Shown piece after piece: positions 33,714 through 42,382 of a stretch of 64,000 nucleotides of DNA. Location: contig NZ_ML974131.1 in NCBI RefSeq assembly GCF_004143485.2, forward strand, positions 568,332 to 632,331. Reading direction: 5' to 3'. The notes under the pieces were generated by a model. The model did no database searches. It saw only the letters and a program-made list of their open reading frames with translations, and was not told the DNA's origin. A program made the position numbers and the translations under genes. Origin of the DNA: Halorussus amylolyticus (GTDB lineage Archaea > Halobacteriota > Halobacteria > Halobacteriales > Haladaptataceae). Within the stretch, counting starts at the first letter, position 1. The number at the start of each line of letters is the position of its first letter.

Positions 33714-34637
33714 ATGGCGAAGTGTGACGCGTGCGGCGAGCACGAAAACATGCCGTACAAGTGTCGGCGGTGCGGCGGCACCTACTGCTCGGCGCACCGG
33801 CTTCCGGAGAGCCACAACTGTCCGGGGCTGAACGAGTGGAACGACCCCGAGGGCGTCTTCGACAGCGGTTTCGACGACAGCGTGAACGACGGTGGCCGGT
33901 CGTCGGGTATCACCGACCGAATCGGTATCAACACCGGCGCTGGCGGTCCGCTCGGCTACTTCCGCGGGAACATGACGTTCGTGTTCCTCGGGCTGATGTG
34001 GATTACGTTCGCGCTCCAGTGGGTCGTCCTGCTGGTCGCGCCCGGGCTCCACGAGTTCCTGTTCGTGCTTCGGTCCGACCAAATTACGCACGTCTGGACG
34101 TGGTTCACGTCCATCTTCAGTCACAGTCCGACCAGCTTCTTCCACATCCTGTTCAACAGCATCGTGCTGTACTTCTTCGGTCCCGTGGTCGAGCGCCGCA
34201 TCGGGAGCAAGAAGTTCGCCGCGCTGTTCCTGATTGCGGGCGCGGCCGCCGGACTCGCGCAGGTCGGCGTTGCGCTACTGATGGGCGAGTCGTCGGGCGT
34301 CCTCGGAGCGAGCGGCGCGGCCGCGGCCGTGATGGGCGTGCTGACCGTCCTGAACCCCAAGCTCACCATCTACATCTACTTCATCATCCCGATGCCACTC
34401 TGGCTGGCGACCACGCTGTTCGTCGGCTACTCGGCGTTCGTGAGCGCGGCCGGGGGCATCGGCGCGGGCGGGGTCGCCCAGTTGGCCCACCTCGCGGGAG
34501 TCGCCATCGGTCTCGCCTACGGCGAGAAGCTCAGGCGCGACGGCGAGCGCGCCCCACAGCAGTTGCAGTTGGGCGGCGGACCGGGCGGGCCGGGTCGCGG
34601 ACCGGGCGGTCCCGGCGGCCCCGGCGGCCGGTTCTGA
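33714..34637 (+). CDS. Rhomboid-family intramembrane serine protease with N-terminal zinc finger
   Basis: 307 residues. The N terminus is an AN1-like zinc finger (C4xxC7...C17xxC20...C25xxH28...H34xC36). After a linker come six membrane helices with the rhomboid active site: HILFN (144-148), GASG with nucleophile Ser200 and the catalytic His259 in QLAHLAG. The tail (about 278-307) is Gly/Pro-rich. Such enzymes cleave membrane proteins inside the bilayer; in haloarchaea a rhomboid affects surface-protein glycosylation and motility (known from Haloferax RhoII). Substrate unknown. Confidence 0.92.
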   Translation: MAKCDACGEHENMPYKCRRCGGTYCSAHRLPESHNCPGLNEWNDPEGVFDSGFDDSVNDGGRSSGITDRIGINTGAGGPLGYFRGNMTFVFLGLMWITFALQWVVLLVAPGLHEFLFVLRSDQITHVWTWFTSIFSHSPTSFFHILFNSIVLYFFGPVVERRIGSKKFAALFLIAGAAAGLAQVGVALLMGESSGVLGASGAAAAVMGVLTVLNPKLTIYIYFIIPMPLWLATTLFVGYSAFVSAAGGIGAGGVAQLAHLAGVAIGLAYGEKLRRDGERAPQQLQLGGGPGGPGRGPGGPGGPGGRF

Positions 34638-34679
34638 GACCGGTCGGGTTTCGATTTTCACGACGCCAGTTCATCCACC

Positions 34680-35561
34680 ATGATTCCAGTTCGTCCCGAG
34701 TTCGTCCCCGACGCATCGCTCTCGCGCGAGGAGATGGAGCGCCTCCAGCGCGACATCGCCGACGAGGCCGTCTTCGCCGACGACTTCGCGTTCGACCCCG
34801 AAGCGGTCGCGGCCGAGACCCGCGACCCCGGCCAGACGGCGCTCGACGGCCAGACAACACTCGATGACCGGACCGAATCCGGCGGTCAAACCGAACTCGA
34901 CGGCCGAACCGAATCCGGCGATTCGACCCGGCGGGTCGAATCGCCGGTCGTCGCTGGCGTGGACCAAGCGTTCGTCGGCGACCGCGCGGTCAGCGCCATC
35001 GTCGTCTCGCAGGGCGGTGAGGTAATCGAGCGCGTCCACGCCGTCGCGCCGACCGAGATTCCCTACATTCCGGGCCTGCTCTCGTTCCGCGAGGGCGGCG
35101 CGATTCTGGCGGTGTTCGAGGAACTGTCGGTCGAACCCGACCTCGCGGTCGTGGACGGGAGCGGTCGCATCCACTTCCGACAGGCGGGCATCGCGACTCA
35201 CATCGGCGTGACGCTCGACCTGCCAGCAGTCGGTGTCGCGAAGAGTCTGCTCTGCGGCCGCCCGCGCGAGTCGCTCGCCGACCCGCTTCCGGCGGGCGCG
35301 CGGGTCGCCATCGAAGCCGACGAGAGCGTGACCGCGCCCGAGGGGACCGTCATCGGCCACGCCTACCAGTCGCGCCAGTATCCGAACCCCGAGACGCGCC
35401 ACGTCAATCCGCTGTACGTCAGCCCCGGCCACCGAGTGAGCGCGGAGACCGCGACCGACATCGTGGGCCGCCTGTGCGCGGGCTACAAGCTTCCGGAACC
35501 AACTCGGCGGGCCGACTCGTACGCCGACGAGGTGAAGGCGACGGTCCGCGACGGGTCATAG
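34680..35561 (+). CDS. nfi: Endonuclease V with acidic repeat insertion
   Basis: DNA repair enzyme that nicks next to deaminated bases such as hypoxanthine. 293 residues. Motifs: VAGVDQAF (catalytic Asp95), EIPYIPGLLSFRE (wedge and Glu), VDGSGRIHFRQAGIATHIGV and GVAKSLL (Lys). Residues about 50-86 are a halophile-specific insert of QTxLDGxTxxx repeats (DGQTTLDDRTESGGQTELDG) between the N-terminal helix and the catalytic core. The family is usually 220-240 residues, so the insert explains the extra length. Convergent with polX. Confidence 0.9.
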   Translation: MIPVRPEFVPDASLSREEMERLQRDIADEAVFADDFAFDPEAVAAETRDPGQTALDGQTTLDDRTESGGQTELDGRTESGDSTRRVESPVVAGVDQAFVGDRAVSAIVVSQGGEVIERVHAVAPTEIPYIPGLLSFREGGAILAVFEELSVEPDLAVVDGSGRIHFRQAGIATHIGVTLDLPAVGVAKSLLCGRPRESLADPLPAGARVAIEADESVTAPEGTVIGHAYQSRQYPNPETRHVNPLYVSPGHRVSAETATDIVGRLCAGYKLPEPTRRADSYADEVKATVRDGS

Positions 35562-35594
35562 GAAACGAGGCAGGATTCAGCAGGTGTCGGGCGA

Positions 35595-37427
35595 TTAGTG
35601 GAGGAACTTGGCCACGCGGTCGGCGTCCCGCGCGTTGAGCACATCGTCGGTCTCGGCCCACCCACGCCGGGCGGTGTGGACGCCGTACCGAATGTTGCGG
35701 AACTCGGCGGGCGAGTGGGCGTCGGTGTCGATGGCGACGGTCGCGCCCGCTTCGACCGCCTGCTTGACCGCGCTTCCCCAGAGGTCGAGGCGGTGGGGAT
35801 TGCTGTTGATTTCGAGCGCGGTGTCGTGGGCGGCGGCCGCCGCCGCGACTTCGTCCACGTCGAACTCCAGTCCGGGCCGACCGTTGAGGATGCGCCCGCT
35901 CGGGTGACCGACGATGTCCACGCTCGGGTGCTCGATGGCCGCGAGTAGCCGGTCGGTCGCGTCGCCTTCGAGACCGCTGTGTGGCGAGGCGACCACGCAA
36001 TCGAGTTCCGCGAGCAGGTCGTCGGCCACGCTGATTCCGCCCTCGGCGTCGATGTTGGCTTCGACGCCCGCGAACACGCGGAGCGGGAGGCCGTCGGCGA
36101 GTTCTCGAATCTCGGCCAGCTGCTCGCGGAGTTCGCCGTCGTCGAGTCCCACGCCGCCGACCATCCCCGGCCCGGTGGCGTGGTCGGAGACGCAGATATA
36201 CTCGTGGCCGAACTCGGCGGCGGCCTCGGCCATCGCTTCGATGGAAAGGTCGCCGTCCGACCACTCGGTGTGGAGGTGGAGGTCGCCCCGAATTTCGCCC
36301 TCTTCGAGGAGGTCGGGCAGATTTCCGGATGCGGCGGCCGCGATTTCCCCGCGGTCCTCGCGCATCTCGGGCGCAATTAGGGGGAGGTCGAGAGCTTCGT
36401 ACATCCCCTCCTCGGTGTCGCCCGCGACTCGTTTGCCGATGCGCTGGCTTCCGTCGGACTCGTCCGACGACGTTCGCGAACCGTCGGTTCCCTCACCCGC
36501 GTCCGGGTCGTCTACGTCCGACACGCCGTCGGACTCGTCCGACGAGCCGTCCGAGCGTAGCTCGGAAACGTCGAACGCGCCGTACTCGTTCAGCTTGAGG
36601 CCGCGCTCGATGGCGTAGTTCCGCAGGCGAACGTTGTGCTCCTTGCTCCCGGTGAAGTACTGGAGCGCGCTCCCGAACTCCTCGGGCACCACGACCCGGA
36701 GGTCCACGCGCTGGCCGTTCGAGCGCACGCTGGCCTTGTCGCTCCCGGCCTCGATGGTCTCGTCGGCGCGGTCCCACTCGGTGAACGCGTCGATGACGGC
36801 TTGGCGGTCGTCGGTCCCGACCAGCACGTCGATGTCGCCGATGGTGGGCTTCCAGCGCCGGAGCGACCCCGCGAGTTCGCACCGGCCCGCCTCGGGGATG
36901 GTCTCGAAGAATTCGAGCGCCTCCTCGCCCACCGGTCTGGCGTCGCCGAGGAGTTCGCGCTCCTGCGATTGGCGGGCGAACGAGATGCCCTTCAGGATGT
37001 TCTGCTCGCTCTTCTCGCCGTAGCCCGAGATATCCCGAATCTTGCCCTCGCGGGCGGCGTTTTCGAGGTCGTCTAAGTCCACTACGCCGAGTTCGCGGTA
37101 GAGGTCGCCGACCGTCTTCGGGCCGACGCCCTCGACGCTCGTGAGTTCGGCGATTTCGACCGGGAGGTTCTCGCGCTCGTCGTCCAACTGCTCGAAGGTG
37201 CCGCGCTCGACGGCCTCCGAGACTTTCGCGGCGATGGAACTCCCCACGTCGGGAATCTCCTGAATCGCGTCGGTCCCGCGCTCGGCGAGCGATTCGATGG
37301 CCACGGGGTGGTCGCGGACGCTCTCGGCCGCCCGCCGGTACGCCTTGGGCTTGTAGCTCACGTCCTGGGCTTCGAGCAGGTCGGCGTACTCCTCCAGCAG
37401 ACTCGCGACCTCGGCGTTCCGTCTCAT
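35595..37427 (-). CDS. polX: DNA polymerase/3'-5' exonuclease PolX
   Basis: Family-X repair polymerase with nuclease domain, 610 residues. N-terminal helix-hairpin-helix segments (EIPDVGSSIAAKV and SVEGVGPKTVGDLY), the palm with GDIDVLV and RVDLRVV (metal-binding Asp), and a C-terminal PHP domain beginning DLHLHTEWSDG with later H and D ligands (VSDHATG, ASPHSGL, GHPSG, DTDAHS). An acidic Ser/Asp linker (about 285-325) between palm and PHP contains a 20-bp direct repeat in DNA (36451-36470 and 36526-36545). Base-excision repair is the expected role. Divergently a TATA-like box lies about 28 bp upstream of 37427. Confidence 0.92.
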   Translation of the reverse strand: MRRNAEVASLLEEYADLLEAQDVSYKPKAYRRAAESVRDHPVAIESLAERGTDAIQEIPDVGSSIAAKVSEAVERGTFEQLDDERENLPVEIAELTSVEGVGPKTVGDLYRELGVVDLDDLENAAREGKIRDISGYGEKSEQNILKGISFARQSQERELLGDARPVGEEALEFFETIPEAGRCELAGSLRRWKPTIGDIDVLVGTDDRQAVIDAFTEWDRADETIEAGSDKASVRSNGQRVDLRVVVPEEFGSALQYFTGSKEHNVRLRNYAIERGLKLNEYGAFDVSELRSDGSSDESDGVSDVDDPDAGEGTDGSRTSSDESDGSQRIGKRVAGDTEEGMYEALDLPLIAPEMREDRGEIAAAASGNLPDLLEEGEIRGDLHLHTEWSDGDLSIEAMAEAAAEFGHEYICVSDHATGPGMVGGVGLDDGELREQLAEIRELADGLPLRVFAGVEANIDAEGGISVADDLLAELDCVVASPHSGLEGDATDRLLAAIEHPSVDIVGHPSGRILNGRPGLEFDVDEVAAAAAAHDTALEINSNPHRLDLWGSAVKQAVEAGATVAIDTDAHSPAEFRNIRYGVHTARRGWAETDDVLNARDADRVAKFLH

Positions 37428-37589
37428 GGTCGATACTTCGGAATCCGGGCTTATCAGTTGTCGGTCGGCGGTCCTGTGTGCGTCAAAACCGACGGCCTCG
37501 GCGAGCAGAGCGACGGCCCCGACCTTCGTCTCTCCGAAAGAGTGGTGCCGTCTTTCGTGCGGACGATGCGGGCCGTGACGCAGACGTTG

Positions 37590-37958
37590 TCAGTTATCGA
37601 ACTTTCCCTCGGCTGCATCAGCGGCGACGACAAGCCGGGCGGCTAAGTCGCGGGCGTTTTCGGGATTTAGGCCGGTACCAACCTCTATCGGGCCAGATGT
37701 CCACTGGAGACCGACGCCACTCCAACCGTTCTCCTCGTAGACGCCTTCGACTTCGAGTGGCCCGTCGTTCATGTCCGCCGTAATGTTGACGTTGTTGAGA
37801 CCGCCAGAAACGGACCCGCAGTCGGTGACTGAGTACGTCCCGTCGTTCGTTACGTTCCGGTCCTCGATGACGGTATCCGGGTCAATCGTCTCGGTGGATG
37901 TCGTTTGTGGGACTGCGGCGAGTGCGGTAGCCGTCGTGAGGAACTGACGGCGCTGCAT
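37590..37958 (-). CDS. Small exported protein with Tat-like signal
   Basis: 122 residues. MQRRQFLTTATALAAVPQ has the twin-arginine pattern and a short hydrophobic stretch, so the protein is probably exported. The mature part is acidic, with EVEGVYEENGWSGVGLQWTSG and the ending ARDLAARLVVAADAAEGKFDN; it resembles no family I know. Codon and base use are lower in GC than neighbours. Its ATG overlaps the stop of a 43-codon frame just upstream (TGATG), which suggests coupling. A part of the second low-GC island. Confidence 0.6.
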   Translation of the reverse strand: MQRRQFLTTATALAAVPQTTSTETIDPDTVIEDRNVTNDGTYSVTDCGSVSGGLNNVNITADMNDGPLEVEGVYEENGWSGVGLQWTSGPIEVGTGLNPENARDLAARLVVAADAAEGKFDN

Positions 37959-38089
37959 CACAACCCCTCCGAGGTACGGTCGCGTGCCTTGATTAGTCTC
38001 AAGAGCGCGAAATTAGGCTCACTGTTTTCGGTGTCCGATTCTCTTGCTGTGCCGGAATCCTGAAGTCCGGTGGATGTCTTCGTTGACAT
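37958..38089 (-). CDS. 43-residue small ORF upstream of the Tat-like gene
   Basis: Begins MSTKTSTGLQDSGTARESD and ends RLIKARDRTSEGL. No feature identifies it. It is translationally coupled to the next gene (TGATG) and its ATG lies directly after a three-hairpin region (38090-38153). It may be a leader peptide, a real micro-protein or chance. Confidence 0.35.
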   Translation of the reverse strand: MSTKTSTGLQDSGTARESDTENSEPNFALLRLIKARDRTSEGL

Positions 38090-38153
38090 GCTTCGTCTCG
38101 TGGCGAAGCACGGTCGGGCGTGCTCTAACACGCCCCGGCCACCTTTTGGCCGG
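38090..38153 (-). ncRNA. Three consecutive hairpins, candidate structured leader or transposon end
   Basis: Stems: 6 bp at 38090-38095/38104-38109 (GCTTCG), 7 bp at 38116-38122/38129-38135 (GGGCGTG...CACGCCC) and 7 bp at 38135-38141/38147-38153 (CCGGCCA...TGGCCGG). On the minus strand they would occupy the 5' leader, because a TATA-like AATTATAAG lies at about 38192-38200 and the 43-codon frame starts at 38089, immediately after the last stem. Subterminal hairpins of an IS200/IS605-type element are the alternative; no transposase is near. Confidence 0.4.
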
Positions 38154-38267
38154 TGTCCCGCGCTTCTCGTTACCTACTGTCGTCGTCGTTGACTTATAAT
38201 TTACTACTAGTTAATGTAGGTGGTAGAATTTATAGATTATGTACAATAGCATATCCGGAATACCTAT

Positions 38268-38274
38268 GTTTATA
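38268..38274 (+). promoter_or_regulatory. TATA-like box for the 38297 gene
   Basis: TTTATAG centred 26 bp before the ATG at 38297, so the transcript should be leaderless. The 38200-38290 region is strongly AT-rich and holds other TATA-like matches on both strands. Confidence 0.6.
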
Positions 38275-38296
38275 GTCAGACATAGAAACAACAACA

Positions 38297-38503
38297 ATGA
38301 AAGCGGAAGAGCTGATTGAGAGCGACAAGAAAATTTTGGAGCAACTCCGAGACGGTCGATGCACACCGGCCGCTCTCGTTGACTGGACTGGTCTATCCAA
38401 GCAAACCATTCATAACCGATTGAACGTTCTCGTGGCAGCCGAGCATGTAGAAAAGGTACACGAGAGTGGACTCTACGAGTTGGTTGACGACCCACAAGGG
38501 TGA
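38297..38503 (+). CDS. Small winged-helix DNA-binding protein
   Basis: 68 residues forming almost only a winged HTH: SDKKILEQLRDGRCTPAALVDWTGLSKQTIHNRLNVLVAAEHVEKVHESGLYELVDD. It is ArsR/MarR-like with the recognition helix in SKQTIHNRLNVL. Lacks metal-binding or effector domain. Lower GC than neighbours, with a leaderless promoter. Such small orphan regulators in haloarchaea are often found in mobile or provirus DNA. Target unknown. Confidence 0.75.
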   Translation: MKAEELIESDKKILEQLRDGRCTPAALVDWTGLSKQTIHNRLNVLVAAEHVEKVHESGLYELVDDPQG

Positions 38504-38548
38504 GTTATCTCGGCGAATGGCCCATCGGGTTCGAAATTCCGGGGAGAG

Positions 38549-38992
38549 TCAGTAGCCGCCCCGACGGCTCTTGCTCGCGTCGTCGTGACCGAGCGCCTGC
38601 TTGAGAAACGACATCCACCGCTTCTGGTCGGCGGTCTCCTGGGCCGCGATTTCGCGTTCGAGGTCGGTCTCCCCGAGGCTTTCGAGCGCGTTGAGCGCCC
38701 GGTCGATGCCCACGATGGCCCGGACCAGTTCCTCGCCCTCCTCGCGGGAGATGTCGGCCTCCTCGATGCGCTGCTTGCGCTGGATGCGCTCACGCCGGAG
38801 GTTTCGCTTCGCCTGCTCGACCCGGTCGCGCTCGCCCGACGGAACCGTGTCGCGGCGCTTGATTTCGAAGACGAACTCCCGGAGGTTCACCGTCTCGTCC
38901 TGCACGTCGATGGTCTCGGGGATGTCCGCGCCGACGGTCGCACCCTCGCGCTCGACGCGCTCGATTAACTGCTTGCGTTCGTACTCCTGCAC
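38549..38992 (-). CDS. Conserved haloarchaeal coiled protein (DUF5788-like)
   Basis: 147 residues, soluble, highly charged and helical. GADIPETIDVQDETVNLREFVFEIKRRDTVP is followed by two long helices (AKRNLRRERIQRKQRIEEADIS..., EEGEELVRAIVGIDRALNALE). Starts at GTG 38992, supported by an AGATTTTTG box about 28 bp upstream; a 9-codon longer frame would precede it. The DUF5788 label is from memory; function unknown. Confidence 0.72.
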   Translation of the reverse strand: MQEYERKQLIERVEREGATVGADIPETIDVQDETVNLREFVFEIKRRDTVPSGERDRVEQAKRNLRRERIQRKQRIEEADISREEGEELVRAIVGIDRALNALESLGETDLEREIAAQETADQKRWMSFLKQALGHDDASKSRRGGY

Positions 38993-39049
38993 GCTTCTCA
39001 CTCGGTGGCCGAGGGTCAAAAATCTGTATCCGTGCGCCCCGAACCGCGC

Positions 39050-39973
39050 CTAATTGTTCGGTTCCCACTCCTCGCAGGCGTCCATGTCGTCCATCGTGCG
39101 GCCGAAGTAGCCACACCGGGGAGTCATCCCCTCGCTCGACTGGACGTACTCAAAGTACCGGCAGTTACCGCAGTAGGTGTCGGTGGTGCGCTGTCGGGGC
39201 GGGTCGGTGGGCGCGTCGTCGAGCGGCGAGCGGATGTCGTTCGTCGCGGTGCCGCCGTCGCTGGTCGGGGTCGCGCCGGGACCGGCGTCGGCGGGCGCGT
39301 TCGTCTGCGTCGGCGTCTCGCCGTCGGGGGTCTCGCCGAAGAAGCCCACGCCGCCGAGTCCGGTCGTTTGTCCGCCCGACTCGCCGGGGGCGGCGTCGGC
39401 CAACTCGGTCCGGAGCGCGCGGAGGTCGTCCAACTGGTCGAAGTCGGCGAGTTCGTCTTTCCCGACTTCGAGGGTTCGGACCTCGCCCTCGCGGGTGATT
39501 TCGAGCGTGACCGTCCCGCCGGGGTCGTTTCGCGTCTTGAAGTTGGCGACCGCGACGAACAGACACCAGAAGGTGACGAGGACGCCGAGGAAGTACACCG
39601 CGGCGACCTGCGCGGTGAGGTCCGCGCCGTAGCCCGCCCAGTCTTGCGGGTAGGCGTAGGTGAACAGCGCGACCCCGAGGACCGCGATGCCCGCGCCGAT
39701 GGCGGCCGCAGCGCGCACGCGCTGGCTCGCGGGCAGGACGGTGAACACGCCGACGAATACCGCGGGGACGCCGAGACCCGCGAGGACCCCCGCGATTTCG
39801 CGGGCCTGCCACCATTCGAGACCGAACGCGGTGTACGCGTCGGTCGTCGAGACGACGATGCCGACCACGACGAGAAGCGCCCCGGCGACGAACAGGCCGA
39901 CTCCGAGATAGAGTCGCGGAAGGCTCCCCACCTCGCCGACGTTCTCCTCGTAGGCCTCCGCGAGGCTTGTCAT
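39050..39973 (-). CDS. Membrane protein with C-terminal zinc-ribbon-like motif (DUF7139-like)
   Basis: 307 residues: four to five hydrophobic helices in the first half (about 22-45, 55-80, 90-110, 125-145), then a soluble acidic part with a disordered linker rich in Gly, Thr, Pro and Asp (about 200-262), and a C-terminal cysteine motif CGNCRYFEY...CGYFG...CEEW (about 273-303) resembling a small zinc knuckle. ATG 39973. The function is unknown; DUF7139 is from memory. Confidence 0.72.
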   Translation of the reverse strand: MTSLAEAYEENVGEVGSLPRLYLGVGLFVAGALLVVVGIVVSTTDAYTAFGLEWWQAREIAGVLAGLGVPAVFVGVFTVLPASQRVRAAAAIGAGIAVLGVALFTYAYPQDWAGYGADLTAQVAAVYFLGVLVTFWCLFVAVANFKTRNDPGGTVTLEITREGEVRTLEVGKDELADFDQLDDLRALRTELADAAPGESGGQTTGLGGVGFFGETPDGETPTQTNAPADAGPGATPTSDGGTATNDIRSPLDDAPTDPPRQRTTDTYCGNCRYFEYVQSSEGMTPRCGYFGRTMDDMDACEEWEPNN

Positions 39974-40158
39974 GTGCGTGCCATAGTGCCCCAACAAGTA
40001 AACGTTGCGTCAGACGCTCGCAAGATGGTCGGCGAGGTGTCCGGTTCGAAAAATTCGGAACTTTGTCACCTCTCCCGCGAGTTCGAAACGCCGGTCTCTC
40101 GACTCCGTCTCGTGACTGAGACACCACGCTTTTCCACCCGGACCGCGAACGCCGACGC

Positions 40159-40566
40159 ATGGCAGACGACGAACCAACCGACGACACCGAAGCCGAGTCC
40201 GAGAACGGCGAGGAAGAGAAGTCGTTCCGCGAGCGCGTCGAGGAGATTCGAGAGAAGCGCGCCGAGGAGGGCGAGGGCGACGACGACCGCCGCGAGAAGA
40301 TGGAAGAGATGATGGGCGGCGGTGGCGGCCCCGGCGGGATGGGCGGCGGCAACCCCTTTGCCCAGATGATGAGCGGCATGATGGGCGGCGGTCCCGGAGC
40401 GGGACCGGGCGGCCCCGGCGGGGCACCGGGCGGTCCCGGCGGCAGACCCGGCGAGAGCGAGAGCGCCGGTAACGAGGAACTGGTCCGCGAGGTCCGACAA
40501 CTCCGCGACGAAGTTCGGGACGCGACCCGACAGCTCCAGCGCATCGCCGACGCGCTCGAAGACTGA
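40159..40566 (+). CDS. Low-complexity Met/Gly-rich charged protein
   Basis: 135 residues: an acidic N terminus, a charged helix (FRERVEEIREKRAEEGEGDDDRREKMEEMM), a central Gly/Met/Pro tract (about 52-98), and a C-terminal coiled coil (NEELVREVRQLRDEVRDATRQLQRIADALED). It resembles haloarchaeal small coiled proteins, but no known function is recognised. It is followed by a T-tract (TTTTTT at about 40588-40593), a plausible terminator. Confidence 0.6.
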   Translation: MADDEPTDDTEAESENGEEEKSFRERVEEIREKRAEEGEGDDDRREKMEEMMGGGGGPGGMGGGNPFAQMMSGMMGGGPGAGPGGPGGAPGGPGGRPGESESAGNEELVREVRQLRDEVRDATRQLQRIADALED

Positions 40567-40689
40567 GTCGATACGCGGGCGTCGTTTTTTGTGGAGGCCG
40601 TCCCACGGAGAGTGGCATCGCGGTCGGGTCGAACGTCGGAGGAATTTCCGACCGGTTCGGCTTCCGTAACTCTGCCGCGACACGGTCCG

Positions 40690-40726
40690 GGCCGATTCTG
40701 CGCGGCGCGGCCGCGCAGAATCGGCC
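40690..40726. repeat. Perfect 15-bp inverted repeat
   Basis: Arms 40690-40704 (GGCCGATTCTGCGCG) and 40712-40726 pair perfectly around a 7-nt loop. It lies in the 342-bp gap between two plus-strand genes, after the T-tract. A possible terminator or RNA end; the remaining gap shows only the promoter of the next gene. Confidence 0.6.
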
Positions 40727-40908
40727 AGAACCGAACGGCTCCGACTCGGCCGAAACCGCCTCAATCGGCGATTCGAAAGCTCTACTCTCAAAATTTATCG
40801 AGCGGATGCGCCCGCCAGTCGTAACCGCTATGCGACCACTTTCCCGGCGTTCGCGTTCCGGTACGAGTGGATTTATTAGCGTCAGTCGCCCGATTTCGAA
40901 TCGTAACA

Positions 40909-42204
40909 GTGGCCGACTCGACCGGTGGCACTCTCCATCTGTTCAGGAACCGCGAGTTCGTCGCGCTCGCCAGCACCTCGTTCGCGCGGAGTCAGGCCTA
41001 CTCCACGATTCTCATCGCGCTGGCGCTTTACGCCGACATGTTCCAGACCTCCGGCACCGTCGAGGGCCTCTTTGGCACGGCGTTCGCGGCGGTCCAGTTG
41101 GTCATCGTCCTGCCGCTCGGTCGGTACATCGACCTCAAGGACTCGAAGAAGTTCCTCCTCGTCGGCCTCGCGCTCAACGTCGCGGTGTTCGTCGGGTTCA
41201 TGTTCGTCACGACGGTCGAACACGTCATCCTGCTCCGGGCGGTGCAGGGACTCGGCGCGAGCATCCTCTGGCTGACCGGGACGACTGTCGTCGGCGAAAT
41301 CAGCCCCGAAGAGTCCCGAGGACTGTGGATAGGCTCGTACAATCAGGTCGGCGCGTTCTCCAGCCTGTTCGGCGACGTGTTCGGCGGGGCGCTGCTGTTC
41401 GTCTACGGCTTCCACGAGACGTACGCAGCGCTCAGCCTCGTCACCGTCGGCGCGTTCGTCTCGGTGTTCGTCTTCCTCCGGGACAATCCCGGCGGGACCG
41501 CCGACCCCGAGGAGGCGTCGGGCTACGAGACGATTCGGGACCTGCTCGACCGTCGGGCGATTCAGGCGCTCGTGTTCTTCCGCGGGTCGTTCAGCGTCGG
41601 CAAGATGGCGGTCATCATCTTCCTCCCCATCTACGCCCGAACCGGGTTCGGCATCAATCCCTTCCTCATCGGCGGCATCATGGCGGGCGGAAAGCTCACC
41701 AAGGGACTCACGCAGGGGTGGGTCGGCGACTGGACCGACCGGGTGGGCGACAAATCCCGGTTCATCCTCGCGGGCGCGCTCGTCTACGCGCTCGGGACCG
41801 CGCTCATCCCGATGGCGGGGTTCGCCGAGGGGTACGTTCCGGGCGTGACCCTCGCCGCCTTCGGCCGGGAGATGGCGCTCCCCGGAGCCTTCTTCGTCCT
41901 CTTTGCGGCCTATGCCGTCCTCGGAATCGGCGACAGCCTCCGGCTTCCGGCGAGCATGGCGCTGTTCGTCGAGGAGGGCGAGTACTTCGACGCCGTCGGG
42001 TCGAGCCTCTCGCTCCGGTCCATCGCGTGGAAGGTCGGACAGGTCGGCGGCCCGGTCCTCGTGGGGGCCATCTGGGACGCCACTTCGGTCCTCGTGGCGT
42101 TCTGGACCGCGGCGGGGTTCATCGTGGTCTCGACGGTCACGTTCGCGTGGCTGTTCGGCACGGAGGCCGCGCCCGAAAACGCGACTGGCGTCCCGAGCGA
42201 CTGA
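40909..42204 (+). CDS. MFS transporter
   Basis: 431 residues with about 12 membrane helices. Loop 2-3 has PLGRYIDLKDSKKFLLVG (motif A-like), and the second half has GWVGDWTDRVGDKSRF (its repeat). Start choice: a TATA-like ATTTATTAG occupies 40871-40879, so the frame upstream (GTG 40867) is before the promoter; the GTG at 40909 follows it by about 34 bp. Substrate unknown. Confidence 0.85.
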   Translation: MADSTGGTLHLFRNREFVALASTSFARSQAYSTILIALALYADMFQTSGTVEGLFGTAFAAVQLVIVLPLGRYIDLKDSKKFLLVGLALNVAVFVGFMFVTTVEHVILLRAVQGLGASILWLTGTTVVGEISPEESRGLWIGSYNQVGAFSSLFGDVFGGALLFVYGFHETYAALSLVTVGAFVSVFVFLRDNPGGTADPEEASGYETIRDLLDRRAIQALVFFRGSFSVGKMAVIIFLPIYARTGFGINPFLIGGIMAGGKLTKGLTQGWVGDWTDRVGDKSRFILAGALVYALGTALIPMAGFAEGYVPGVTLAAFGREMALPGAFFVLFAAYAVLGIGDSLRLPASMALFVEEGEYFDAVGSSLSLRSIAWKVGQVGGPVLVGAIWDATSVLVAFWTAAGFIVVSTVTFAWLFGTEAAPENATGVPSD

Positions 42205-42346
42205 GACGCCGGCGCGGCCGAACGGCCGGTACGGAACCGAGCGGGACGACAGTGCAGAACGATGGCGAGTGCGCCGAGCGGCCCGCTCGGCGCACTCCCC
42301 GCATCCGAGCGAAGGCTTAACGGGACGCGGCGTGACAGTCGCTCGT

Positions 42347-42382
42347 ATGCAGAGTATCGAGGTGGGACGCGGTGGCCGATAG
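42347..42382 (+). CDS. 11-codon upstream ORF overlapping the sppA start
   Basis: ATG at 42347 lies about 29 bp after a CTTAACG box (42315-42321), so it is at or near the expected mRNA 5' end. It encodes MQSIEVGRGGR and overlaps the sppA start (GTG 42372) by 11 bp in another frame. Leaderless translation of it could couple to sppA. May be chance. Confidence 0.25.
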   Translation: MQSIEVGRGGR

